NCBI RefSeq assembly: GCF_018283455.1
Contig: NZ_JAAMTH010000001.1
Span: 1,097,501-1,161,500, forward strand
Reading direction: 5' to 3'
DNA: 64,000 bases
Source: Planococcus sp. MSAK28401
GTDB lineage: Bacteria > Bacillota > Bacilli > Bacillales_A > Planococcaceae
Part shown: piece after piece, positions 35,475 through 42,893 of the stretch
Numbering within the stretch: position 1 is the first letter of the stretch
How the letters are laid out: every line of letters starts with the position of its first letter
Notes under the pieces: model-generated
Seen by the model: only the letters and a program-made list of their open reading frames with translations
Told to the model about the DNA's origin: nothing
Databases searched by the model: none
Made by a program: the position numbers and the translations under genes

Positions 35475-35500
35475 TTCCCCCAAATATTGCAGTCGCAAAC
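35475..35500 (-). promoter_or_regulatory. sigma-B-like promoter of the universal stress protein gene
   Basis: On the minus strand GTTTGC (35500-35495), 14-base spacer, GGGGAA (35480-35475) followed by CAAG. Same hexamers as upstream of the DUF2254 gene. Confidence 0.5.
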
Positions 35501-35552
35501 CTTTCGGGTATAACTGGCGGAGGCTGGGGGGAGTGGCAGTACGACTTTTGGC

Positions 35553-35617
35553 TGAATTGTCATTTTAGTTCAAAATAGCTTGACAATTCAAAAAAACGAG
35601 TGGTACTCTTGAACTAA
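35553..35617. promoter_or_regulatory. two interlocked inverted repeats around the bmr promoter (operator candidate)
   Basis: Perfect 10-bp arms TGAATTGTCA (35553-35562) and TGACAATTCA (35581-35590) straddle the region ahead of and including the -35 box. Perfect 9-bp arms TTAGTTCAA (35565-35573) and TTGAACTAA (35609-35617) flank the whole promoter. TTGACAATTCAA itself is a short MarR-like palindrome. Confidence 0.6.
35580..35609 (+). promoter_or_regulatory. sigma-A promoter of the bmr leader
   Basis: -35 TTGACA (35580-35585), 18-base spacer, -10 TACTCT (35604-35609). It lies inside the inverted repeats listed at 35553-35617. Confidence 0.65.
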
Positions 35618-35645
35618 CAAATATATGGAAAAGGAGGTTTGGACA

Positions 35646-35735
35646 ATGAAAAAGTTTCAGAAGGCGTTAAAAACCAATTACATAGCATTGCCAGGCACTC
35701 CGATGATTTTTAATTGCTATTTACTTCGTGACTAG
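35646..35735 (+). CDS. bmrB: 29-residue BmrB-like leader peptide
   Basis: This short gene encodes MKKFQKALKTNYIALPGTP followed by MIFNCYLLRD. It has a perfect AAGGAGG site 8 bases before the ATG and its own promoter. An intrinsic terminator lies 40 bases after its stop and precedes the ABC transporter pair. This is the layout of B. subtilis bmrB, where a translated leader controls bmrCD read-through when antibiotics stall ribosomes. The symbol is assigned by position, not by sequence search. CAGGCA inside the coding region can pair with TGCCTG of the terminator stem. Confidence 0.7.
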   Translation: MKKFQKALKTNYIALPGTPMIFNCYLLRD

Positions 35736-35775
35736 AAATATTCGGGTTGGGTCTGTGCATCCAGTCCTATTTTCA

Positions 35776-35811
35776 AGAGCGCATGCCTGAAAACAGGTAT
35801 GCGCTCTTTTT
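35776..35811 (+). terminator. attenuator terminator between leader peptide and bmrCD
   Basis: AGAGCGCATGCCTG-AAAA-CAGGTATGCGCTCT followed by TTTTTG. A second stem, GGGTTGG (about 35743) with CCAGTCC (about 35760), precedes it and may be part of the switch. Confidence 0.85.
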
Positions 35812-35871
35812 GTGTGGTTTAAACAGCTTGGCTGCTTAAATAAATAATTAAAACTAAGGGAGAGAAGCATT

Positions 35872-35928
35872 ATGGAAAAGCGTCATGTTAAAAAAGCACT
35901 AATCAAGGAATCGCTTGAAGGCGATTAG
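35872..35928 (+). CDS. 18-residue second leader ORF before bmrC
   Basis: The ATG follows AAGGGAGAG and encodes MEKRHVKKALIKESLEGD. It lies between the attenuator and bmrC, ending 31 bases before the bmrC start. It is highly charged with no membrane segment. It may couple translation into bmrC or be incidental. No homologue is recognised. Confidence 0.4.
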   Translation: MEKRHVKKALIKESLEGD

Positions 35929-35959
35929 CCAAACTGAAAATGGAAAGAAGGCGTAATGC

Positions 35960-37699
35960 ATGTTTGATGTTTTATGGAAATTAAAATGGTTTTTTAAAGA
36001 AAACTGGCTGCGCTATACAATCGCAGTGGTGCTCTTATTTGTAGCGAATATCCTCGAGATCGTCCCGCCATGGCTGATTGGGGTAGCGATCGACGCCATC
36101 GCCCAGCAGGAGCTGACCAGTGAACTGCTGTGGCAGTATGTGGTCGTTTTACTGGTAGCGATGGTGCTAGCTTATGTCATTAATTTCGTCTGGCAATACC
36201 AATTATTCGGCGGGGCGTATGTCATCGAACGGCAGTTGCGCTCGAGTTTAATGGGGCATTTCCTCAAGATGACGCCGACTTTTTATGAAAAGAACCGGAC
36301 GGGGGATTTGATGGCCCGTTCGACCAATGATTTAAAGGCAATTTCCGAAACGGCAGGATTCGGGATCTTGACACTTGTTGATTCGACTTTATACATGGCA
36401 ACAATTGTCGTGGCGATGGGGATTCTCGTCTCTTGGGAATTGACGTTTTTAGCCATTTTGCCATTGCCGGTCCTCGCGATTGTCGTCCAATTGCTCGGCA
36501 AGAAAATCCACGAGCGCTATACCTTGGCGCAGGACGCGTTCGGCGATATGAATGACAGCGTCCTGGAATCGGTCGGCGGCGTCCGCGTCGTCAGGGCGTA
36601 TGTGCAGGAACGTTCATCTGAAAAGGAATTCCAGGAAATGACGCAGGATGTCTATGAAAAGAATATGGCAGTCGAGCGCATCGATGCGCTGTTCGCGCCA
36701 GTCACAAAAGTATTGACGGGCATCAGTTATGTCATCGGCCTCGGCTATGGTGCGTTTCTAGTTTCCGAAGGGACGATGACTTTGGGCGATTTAGTCGCTT
36801 TCAACGTTTATCTCGGCATGATCGTCTGGCCGATGTTTGCGATTGGTGAATTGATCAATATCCTGCAGCGCGGCAACGCATCGATCGACCGTGTCAATGA
36901 AACTTTGGATTACGAAGAAGACATGGTCGACCCGAAAACGACAAAAGAAACCGGGAACCCAGATCACATCGGATTCCGCGATTTCGGCTTCAAGTACCCA
37001 CAGTCGACATCGATCAACCTGCAAGGTATTAATTTATCGATGAACAGTGGGCAGACGCTCGGCATCGTCGGCAAGACAGGGAGCGGCAAAACGACATTCG
37101 TCAAACAGCTGCTGAAGGAATACCCGACAGGCGAAGGGTCCTTGACGATGAACGGCATTGAAATCAACGAACTGAGCAAGGCGCAATTGCGTGATTGGGT
37201 CGGCTATGTCCCGCAGGATCATGTCCTATTTTCGCGCACCATCCTCGAGAACATCCTGTTCGGGAAAGCGGATGCAACGGAAGAGGAAGTGTCCGAAGCC
37301 ATCAAGCTGTCCTATTTCGAGAAGGATTTGGCAATGCTGCCGAACGGTCTCGAAACGCTAGTTGGCGAAAAAGGCGTCGCGCTATCGGGCGGGCAAAAGC
37401 AGCGCATTTCCATTGCGCGGGCAATCATCAAAAATCCGGAAATTCTCATTTTGGATGATTCCCTATCGGCGGTCGATGCCAAGACGGAAGCCAAGATTAT
37501 CGAGAACATCCAACGTGAACGGGCAGGCAAAACAACAATTATCACGACGCACCGATTGTCTGCCGTCAAACACGCCGATTGGATTGTCGTGCTGGATGAT
37601 GGGCGCATCATCGAAGAAGGCACACACGAAAAATTAGTGGCAAAACAAGGCTGGTATCATGAACAATTCCTCCGCCAGCAAATCGGGGAGGTGCAATAA
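35960..37699 (+). CDS. bmrC: ABC transporter half, BmrC/YheI-like
   Basis: This 579-residue half-transporter has an N-terminal exporter-type membrane domain (six helices, about 15-300) fused to an ATPase domain. Motifs are Walker A GKTGSGKTT (about 370), Q-loop VGYVPQDH, signature ALSGGQKQR (about 476) and Walker B ILILDDSLSAVD (about 496). The Walker B ends in Asp-Asp where the catalytic glutamate is expected, typical of the degenerate site in heterodimeric exporters. It partners with the next gene to form a multidrug efflux pump. Expression is probably set by the upstream leader attenuator. Confidence 0.94.
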   Translation: MFDVLWKLKWFFKENWLRYTIAVVLLFVANILEIVPPWLIGVAIDAIAQQELTSELLWQYVVVLLVAMVLAYVINFVWQYQLFGGAYVIERQLRSSLMGHFLKMTPTFYEKNRTGDLMARSTNDLKAISETAGFGILTLVDSTLYMATIVVAMGILVSWELTFLAILPLPVLAIVVQLLGKKIHERYTLAQDAFGDMNDSVLESVGGVRVVRAYVQERSSEKEFQEMTQDVYEKNMAVERIDALFAPVTKVLTGISYVIGLGYGAFLVSEGTMTLGDLVAFNVYLGMIVWPMFAIGELINILQRGNASIDRVNETLDYEEDMVDPKTTKETGNPDHIGFRDFGFKYPQSTSINLQGINLSMNSGQTLGIVGKTGSGKTTFVKQLLKEYPTGEGSLTMNGIEINELSKAQLRDWVGYVPQDHVLFSRTILENILFGKADATEEEVSEAIKLSYFEKDLAMLPNGLETLVGEKGVALSGGQKQRISIARAIIKNPEILILDDSLSAVDAKTEAKIIENIQRERAGKTTIITTHRLSAVKHADWIVVLDDGRIIEEGTHEKLVAKQGWYHEQFLRQQIGEVQ

Positions 37700-37700
37700 G

Positions 37701-39452
37701 ATGGGGACAGGAAAACGATTAACGAATTACGCATTGCAATTTAAGAGCGTCATCATTTGGGGCTTGGTGTTCCTAGCAGTCGCGGTAGCCGCCGATTTGG
37801 CCGCTCCACTGATTGCCATGGAAATCATCGATGAACACATTTCGGGAGCCGGAGAAATCGAATTCGGCCCGATCGCACAGCTGTTGGCCTTGTTCTTCGG
37901 CTTATCGGTCGTCACGGCAGTGTTCCGCTATTTGCAGTACATCTTGCTGCAAAAAGGCGCGAACCGTGTCATCCGTAAAATGAGGACCGATGTCTTCGAG
38001 CAGGTCCAACGTTTGCCGATCAGCTATTTCGATAATTTGCCGGCAGGGAAAGTGGTCGCGCGCATCACCAACGATACCGAAGCGATCCGCGAGCTATTTG
38101 TCACGGTGCTTGCGCAATTCGCGACCAGCTTCATGTATATGGCAGGAATCTATGCCGCCCTTTTCTATCTGGACTGGCGCATGGCGGCGATTGCCTTCGT
38201 GCTCGTGCCGCTCTTGTATGGATGGATGCTCATTTACCGGAAATATGCTTCGAACTTCAATCATATTGTCCGGGAAAAAGTCAGTGAAATGAATGCCATG
38301 ATCAATGAGTCAATCCAGGGCATGAGCATTATCCAGGCGTTCCGCCGCGAGAAGCAGATGAAAGGTGAATTTGAAGAGCTCAACCAAAAGCACTTCAAAT
38401 TCCAGCAGAAATTATTGGTGCTAGAAGCAGCCGCCTCGCATAATATGGTCGGCGTCTTGCGCTCGATAATCTTCGTATTATTTATCTGGTACTTCGGCGG
38501 GGCTTCCATGACCGGTAACACGGTTGTCACAGTAGGCGTTCTGTACGCATTTGTCGACTACATCATCCGGCTGTTCAATCCGATCAGCGGCATCGTCAAC
38601 CAATTCAGCCGTCTGGAACAATCACTTGTGGCAGCTGAGCGCGTGTTCCGCTTGCTCGACCGCCCCGGGGAACCGGTCAGCGATGAGCGGGTCGAACGCT
38701 ACCAGGGAAATGTGAGTTTTGAACATGTATGGTTTGCATACAAAGACGAGGAATATGTTTTGAAGGATTTATCTTTCGAAGCGAAACAAGGGGAGACTGT
38801 CGCACTTGTCGGGCATACGGGATCAGGTAAAAGTTCGATCATGAACTTGCTGTTCCGCTTTTACGACGCGACCAAAGGGCAGATCTTAATCGACGGCGTC
38901 AATGTCAATGACTTGCCAAGGCAGGCGGTGCGTGAACACATGGGCATCGTGTTGCAGGATCCGTATTTGTTCACCGGAACGATCGAATCCAATATCACGC
39001 TTGGAGACGAACGCGTCAGCCGTGAAAAAGCACAAGCAGCACTTGCAGCAGTCGGCGGCGAGCGCGTCACGAAGCATTTGCCGAATGGCATCGATGAGCC
39101 GGTTGTGGAAAAAGGCAGCACGCTTTCTTCCGGACAGCGCCAGCTCGTGTCATTTGCCCGGGCACTGGCATTCGATCCGGCGATTTTGATCCTGGATGAA
39201 GCCACATCGAATATCGATACCGAAACAGAGGAAATCATCCAACATGCGATGGATGTCTTGAAGAAAGGCCGGACGACGTTCATCATTGCCCACCGCTTGT
39301 CGACCATCAAGAATGCAGACCGCATCTTGGTGCTAGACCGTGGTGAAATCGCTGAATCCGGCACGCACGATCAATTGATGGATCACGATGGCATTTATCA
39401 CCAGATGTACCGCATTCAATCAGGGATGGCTTCTACCCAGAACGTTGGGTAA
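37701..39452 (+). CDS. bmrD: ABC transporter half, BmrD/YheH-like
   Basis: This 583-residue membrane-ATPase fusion completes the heterodimer with BmrC. Motifs are Walker A GHTGSGKSS (about 377), signature TLSSGQRQL (about 473) and Walker B ILILDEATSNID with the canonical catalytic Glu. The hydrolytically competent site therefore combines this Walker B with the partner's signature. The ATG at 37701 follows GGGGAGGTG by 7 bases and one base after the bmrC stop. The heterodimer exports antibiotics in B. subtilis; here that is inferred from homology. Confidence 0.94.
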   Translation: MGTGKRLTNYALQFKSVIIWGLVFLAVAVAADLAAPLIAMEIIDEHISGAGEIEFGPIAQLLALFFGLSVVTAVFRYLQYILLQKGANRVIRKMRTDVFEQVQRLPISYFDNLPAGKVVARITNDTEAIRELFVTVLAQFATSFMYMAGIYAALFYLDWRMAAIAFVLVPLLYGWMLIYRKYASNFNHIVREKVSEMNAMINESIQGMSIIQAFRREKQMKGEFEELNQKHFKFQQKLLVLEAAASHNMVGVLRSIIFVLFIWYFGGASMTGNTVVTVGVLYAFVDYIIRLFNPISGIVNQFSRLEQSLVAAERVFRLLDRPGEPVSDERVERYQGNVSFEHVWFAYKDEEYVLKDLSFEAKQGETVALVGHTGSGKSSIMNLLFRFYDATKGQILIDGVNVNDLPRQAVREHMGIVLQDPYLFTGTIESNITLGDERVSREKAQAALAAVGGERVTKHLPNGIDEPVVEKGSTLSSGQRQLVSFARALAFDPAILILDEATSNIDTETEEIIQHAMDVLKKGRTTFIIAHRLSTIKNADRILVLDRGEIAESGTHDQLMDHDGIYHQMYRIQSGMASTQNVG

Positions 39453-39473
39453 GGGGCCTCCCCTTTTTTCTTT
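39452..39473 (+). terminator. terminator after bmrD
   Basis: AAGGGG-CCT-CCCCTT followed by TTTTCTTTTT. The stem is short. Confidence 0.7.
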
Positions 39474-39552
39474 TTAAGAGGAAGCAATTCGCTATTGTTG
39501 TGAAACCGGCGGCTCTATCTTTATAATATAGCTACGGCTCAGGGTGAAAATG

Positions 39553-39582
39553 AAAAAAGCGCCGGAACTTTTCCGGCGCTTC
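39553..39582 (-). terminator. terminator of yheE
   Basis: On the minus strand GAAGCGCCGGAA-AAG-TTCCGGCGCTTTTTTC. Confidence 0.88.
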
Positions 39583-39784
39583 AGTCGTATACATGATAGA
39601 GCATCAGCTCATGGACCATTTTTTTGATGGCTTCCTCGTCCTGTGGCGGAGCGGATTGCCACACAATCGAGCCGTCCGGATGATACTCGCCGCGAATGCG
39701 TTCATTGCGGTAAAAGAATGAGATGTTCCAGCCGGGCAGCCGGCTGTCCTCGAACATCGGCTTGAATTTAAAATGCTGCAGCAT
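39581..39784 (-). CDS. yheE: DUF5342 family protein YheE
   Basis: This small cytoplasmic protein of 67 residues starts MLQHFKFKPMF and contains PGWNISFFY and a C-terminal MVHELMLYHVYD, matching B. subtilis YheE (DUF5342). The function is unknown. The ATG at 39784 follows AAGGGGG by 7 bases; the frame extends 32 codons further upstream without a site. It sits in the same neighbourhood as in B. subtilis, between bmrCD and yheBA, but on the opposite strand to both. Confidence 0.85.
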   Translation of the reverse strand: MLQHFKFKPMFEDSRLPGWNISFFYRNERIRGEYHPDGSIVWQSAPPQDEEAIKKMVHELMLYHVYD

Positions 39785-39861
39785 TGGAATCCCCCTTTGA
39801 TCGTCTCTTTCCATTATAGGGGAAGCGGCGCAATAGACAAAGAAGAAATGAGTGACCTTAG

Positions 39862-41010
39862 TTGAATATTCTACTGACATTAATGCTGATGGCTTTGATC
39901 GGTGCCTTAATTGGCGGCATGACCAACCATTTGGCGATCAAAATGCTGTTCTGGCCATACGAAGCGAAATACATCGGCAAGTTCCGTCTGCCGTTTACGC
40001 CAGGGCTGATTCCGAAGCGCCGGGATGAATTGTCGCGCCAGCTCGGCCGTACCGTGGTCGAACATTTACTGACTCCGGAAACGTTTAAGAAGCGATTTTT
40101 CAATGAAGCGATGCATAAGAAAACCGAGAATTGGCTCAATCGCCAATTGGACTTGCATCTGTTTTCCTCACCCCGCACGTTCAACGAATGGCTGGACCTT
40201 GCCAATCAGCAAGATATTGACAGAAAGCTTGAAGCGAAGCTCGACGGGTTGGTTGACCGCAACCGGGACGCCATAGATGACTACATCGCCGGGAAAACTG
40301 TCCGGGAATTGCTTCCGGATGCCTGGAAGCCGGGAATCGAGGAAAAGATTTTTGGCGGCGTCAAATACGCCATCGACAGAGGCTCGGACTATTTTGCTTC
40401 GCCTGCAGGGCGCCAGACCGTCAAAAGTTTGCTGGATGAATTTCTGGTATCGCGCGGCCGTTTCGGGTCCGTGCTCCACAATTTGTTCGGCGATTCCCAG
40501 TCGATCACGAATAAGACCCAATCGGAGATCATCAAATTTCTTAATTCCCCAAAAACCTTTGAACTGCTCGGCACCTTGGCATTCCGTGAGTGGGAAAAGC
40601 TGCAGGACAAGCGCGCGGATGAACTCTTGAAGGAATTCGACGCCGAGCCGGCGATTGCGGCCATCAAGCAATATGTCCGCGACCAGGCCCGCATTTCGGC
40701 AAGACTAGACGCATCACTTGCAGAGACATGGCCTCGGGGGTTAGAATGGACAAGTGTCAATATTACGCCTCTCATTACGGACTTCGCGTTTGAAATGGGA
40801 GAGCAGAAGTTAGAAGAGACCATATTGAAAATCGACATGGAAAATATGGTCAGACAGCAAGTCGATTCTCTGCCGCTCAGCCGATTGGAAGAATTGGTGC
40901 TCGGGATTTCACGGAGAGAATTCAAGATGATCACGGTACTGGGCGCATTTCTGGGGGGCTTTATCGGCATACTCCAGGGTTTGCTCGTCACAGTGCTGAA
41001 TTTAGGGTAG
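39862..41010 (+). CDS. yheB: DUF445 family membrane protein YheB
   Basis: This 382-residue DUF445 protein has one N-terminal helix with the family motif GALIGGMTNHLAIKMLFWPYE, then FTPGLIPKRRDEL, a long helical middle region, and a C-terminal helix (about 355-380). The function is unknown; both ends are membrane-anchored. TTG start at 39862, with a weak site. It is followed 13 bases later by yheA, the same pairing as in B. subtilis. Confidence 0.9.
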   Translation: MNILLTLMLMALIGALIGGMTNHLAIKMLFWPYEAKYIGKFRLPFTPGLIPKRRDELSRQLGRTVVEHLLTPETFKKRFFNEAMHKKTENWLNRQLDLHLFSSPRTFNEWLDLANQQDIDRKLEAKLDGLVDRNRDAIDDYIAGKTVRELLPDAWKPGIEEKIFGGVKYAIDRGSDYFASPAGRQTVKSLLDEFLVSRGRFGSVLHNLFGDSQSITNKTQSEIIKFLNSPKTFELLGTLAFREWEKLQDKRADELLKEFDAEPAIAAIKQYVRDQARISARLDASLAETWPRGLEWTSVNITPLITDFAFEMGEQKLEETILKIDMENMVRQQVDSLPLSRLEELVLGISRREFKMITVLGAFLGGFIGILQGLLVTVLNLG

Positions 41011-41023
41011 AGGAGAGATTTAC

Positions 41024-41371
41024 ATGGCAGTAAATATTTATGACGACATCAACAAATTAGAATCATCGTTCCGTTCAACAGAGGAATTTCAAAAACTTCA
41101 AGAAGCGGTTGCACAAGTAACGGCAGATAGCGAAGCGAACGAATTGTTCAAGAAATTCCGTGACCTGCAAGTTACATTGCAGCAAAAACAACAGCAAGGC
41201 GAAGAGATCACTGAAGAAGAAATGATGGGTGCTCAAGCGACAGCGCAAGCTGCTCAGGAAAACCCGAAAATCTTGTCTATGCTCGAAGCTGAAATGGCCC
41301 TTAGCCAAATGATCGAAGAAGTAAACCGTGTTTTGATCAAGCCAGTACAAGAACTTTACGAAAGCATGTAA
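41024..41371 (+). CDS. yheA: YlbF/YmcA family protein YheA
   Basis: This 115-residue all-helical protein of the Com_YlbF family has a Gln-rich middle segment and ends VLIKPVQELYESM. Relatives YlbF and YmcA modulate RNase Y and sporulation or competence; YheA itself is uncharacterised. It has a GGAGAG site and is co-oriented with yheB. The transcript runs into the long hairpin at 41397-41454. Confidence 0.9.
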   Translation: MAVNIYDDINKLESSFRSTEEFQKLQEAVAQVTADSEANELFKKFRDLQVTLQQKQQQGEEITEEEMMGAQATAQAAQENPKILSMLEAEMALSQMIEEVNRVLIKPVQELYESM

Positions 41372-41396
41372 TTCCAGCAAAAAAAGGGTTTACGGA

Positions 41397-41454
41397 AAAG
41401 ACACCGAATACGTAAAGATGAATGCTAATTCATTTTTACGAAGGGGTGTCTTTT
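41397..41454 (+). promoter_or_regulatory. long hairpin that both terminates yheA and masks the yhaR ribosome binding site
   Basis: AAAAGACACC pairs with GGTGTCTTTT, CGTAAA with TTTACG, and ATGAAT with ATTCAT, with small internal loops. The 3' arm contains the AAGGGG site of yhaR and runs into a TCTTTTTCTT tract just before its ATG (41459). Confidence 0.65.
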
Positions 41455-41458
41455 TCTT

Positions 41459-42238
41459 ATGTATCAAACGATTATGCTGAAAAAAGATGGGCGTTTGGCG
41501 TACTTGGTGCTGAACCGTCCGGATTCAATGAATGCAATGAACGCGAAAATGATGGGAGAGCTCGCAGATTGCTTTGAAAGCTTGAAAAATGACCATTCGG
41601 TTCACGCGCTGATCATTTATGGAACGGGAAGGGCATTTTCTGCCGGGGGCGATATTAAGGAAATGGTCGATCCGGAAAACCCGATGAACATCGATGCGGT
41701 CATGGAAGACGTCAGCCGCCTGGCAAAAGCGCTTTATACCTTGCCGCAAGTAACAATTGCGGCTGTGCACGGCGCTTCTGCAGGGCTCGGGTTCAGCATG
41801 GCGCTTGCCTGCGACCATGTAGTAGCGGAAGAAAGCAGCAAATTAGCGATGAATTTCATCGGCATTGGGCTGATCCCGGACGGAGGCGGCCATTTCTTCC
41901 TGAAAGAACGTGTCGGCGTGCCAAGGGCGAAGCAATTGATTTGGGCAGGCCAAGTACTGAAAGCGCATGATGCCCTCGCCAAAGGATTGATCGAAGAAGT
42001 GACGGCGGAAGGCAGAGGCTTGGAACAGGCGGAGAAATACGCGCATGAAGTGCTTGCCTCTCCGGTTGCTGCGATGCTGAAATCGAAAGAAATCCTGCAC
42101 GGGATGAAGCTTTCGGAGTTAGATGAAGTGCTCGCAGGCGAAGCAGCCGGGCAATCGGCGATGCGCAAAACGGCAGACCATCTCGAAGGCATACAAGCCT
42201 TCGTCGAAAAGCGCAAGCCTACTTTTAAAGGAAAATGA
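41459..42238 (+). CDS. yhaR: enoyl-CoA hydratase/isomerase-fold protein YhaR
   Basis: This 259-residue crotonase-fold protein has the oxyanion-hole segments AFSAGGDIKEM (about 62-72) and HGASAGLGFSMALACD (about 103-118). The two glutamates used by classical hydratases are not found at the expected places: GLGFS replaces the usual G-C-E-L, and the segment before GLIPDGGG lacks P-E. Hydratase activity is therefore uncertain, and an isomerase or thioesterase-like role is possible. Its ribosome binding site lies in a hairpin. In B. subtilis yhaR likewise precedes yhaQPONM. Confidence 0.85.
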   Translation: MYQTIMLKKDGRLAYLVLNRPDSMNAMNAKMMGELADCFESLKNDHSVHALIIYGTGRAFSAGGDIKEMVDPENPMNIDAVMEDVSRLAKALYTLPQVTIAAVHGASAGLGFSMALACDHVVAEESSKLAMNFIGIGLIPDGGGHFFLKERVGVPRAKQLIWAGQVLKAHDALAKGLIEEVTAEGRGLEQAEKYAHEVLASPVAAMLKSKEILHGMKLSELDEVLAGEAAGQSAMRKTADHLEGIQAFVEKRKPTFKGK

Positions 42239-42242
42239 AAAG

Positions 42243-42270
42243 AATGGCGGGTTTCCGCCATGCTTTTTTC
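42243..42270 (+). terminator. terminator after yhaR
   Basis: ATGGCGG-GTTT-CCGCCAT followed by GCTTTTTTC. Confidence 0.85.
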
Positions 42271-42295
42271 TATGGAGAAAAAAGGACAAAAAGAA

Positions 42296-42319
42296 AAAAC
42301 ACGACAACCGTGTTTTTTA
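42296..42319 (+). terminator. second terminator, at the left edge of repeat copy 2
   Basis: AAACACG-ACAAC-CGTGTTT with T-run. It resembles the terminator on the other side of the repeat (42557-42588). Confidence 0.65.
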
Positions 42320-42549
42320 CAGAGTGTTGAAGAAGTCCATTAATCCATTACGAATTAGAATGGAGTCGTTTTTTCTACATTCAATAATCAATGATCTTTC
42401 TAAGTATTTGAAGAAGCGTTCGCTCGACTCCAGTGGATCAGCGAGACGACCGAGACCCCGCAAGGCGCAAAGCGACTGAGGAGGCTTGGGCGCGAGCCCA
42501 CGGAAAGCGAGCGATAAGCTTCGGAAAATACGGTTTCTTACCTTTCTCG
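42320..42549. repeat. intergenic repeat element, copy 2 (short form, 230 bp)
   Basis: It has the same left end (AGAGTGTTGAAGAAGTC) and right core (CCACGGAAAGCGAGCGATAAG) as copy 1, nearly identical over the shared segments, but lacks copy 1's two internal inserts. GCTCG near 42420 and CGAGC near 42506 can close a long stem with GTGG/CCAC inside. No gene is supported in this stretch (42239-42586). It lies directly behind a T-run, as does copy 1. Confidence 0.85.
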
Positions 42550-42556
42550 ACAAACT

Positions 42557-42588
42557 AGAAAAAACACGGCGACTGCCGTGTTTTTTTT
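42557..42588. terminator. bidirectional terminator between repeat copy 2 and the small minus-strand gene
   Basis: AAAACACGGC-GACT-GCCGTGTTTT with T-runs on both strands. It overlaps the stop of the minus-strand gene. Confidence 0.85.
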
Positions 42589-42772
42589 AGGTATGGAACA
42601 ATAGGAGTTTGCCGGCTGGAGATGCAAGCCGGTGGGTTTTTTCAGTCAACGCTTTTTCTTCGAGCAGCGCAAGCCCTTGTTCTTTCGCCTCGTCGTCCGT
42701 CTCAGCGGTGAAAGTTTCTTCTGTAATCAATTCGCCGGTTTTTTCGAAAGCAGTCAGTTTATAAGTTCTCAT
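42587..42772 (-). CDS. 61-residue uncharacterised protein (YhzC-like by position)
   Basis: This small acidic cytoplasmic protein starts MRTYKLTAFEKTG and is rich in Glu, Thr and Lys, with no membrane segment. The ATG at 42772 follows AAAGGGG by 8 bases; a GTG three codons earlier would overlap the site. A similarly placed small gene exists in this region in relatives, but a sequence match is not claimed. It is divergent from yhaQ. Confidence 0.7.
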   Translation of the reverse strand: MRTYKLTAFEKTGELITEETFTAETDDEAKEQGLALLEEKALTEKTHRLASPAGKLLLFHT

Positions 42773-42843
42773 ATTCGGCACCCCTTTCTGAACGATTATT
42801 CAGTTTAAGTATAAAGGGTTTCCGTGGAAATGTCCTGCAAATT

Positions 42844-42871
42844 TGAAACATTTCGGTTTGGCTGCCGTATA
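42844..42871 (+). promoter_or_regulatory. sigma-W-type (ECF) promoter of yhaQP
   Basis: TGAAAC (42844-42849), 16-base spacer, CGTATA (42866-42871). Same hexamers and spacing as at 13785-13812. It lies 22 bases before the yhaQ ATG. Confidence 0.75.
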
Positions 42872-42893
42872 TAAAGGTGGAAAGGGGACGTGA

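Noticed and set aside
42296-42588. Near-identical terminators flanking repeat copy 2 as element ends
   Set aside because: Copies 1 and 3 do not have these stems, so they are more likely neighbouring gene terminators.
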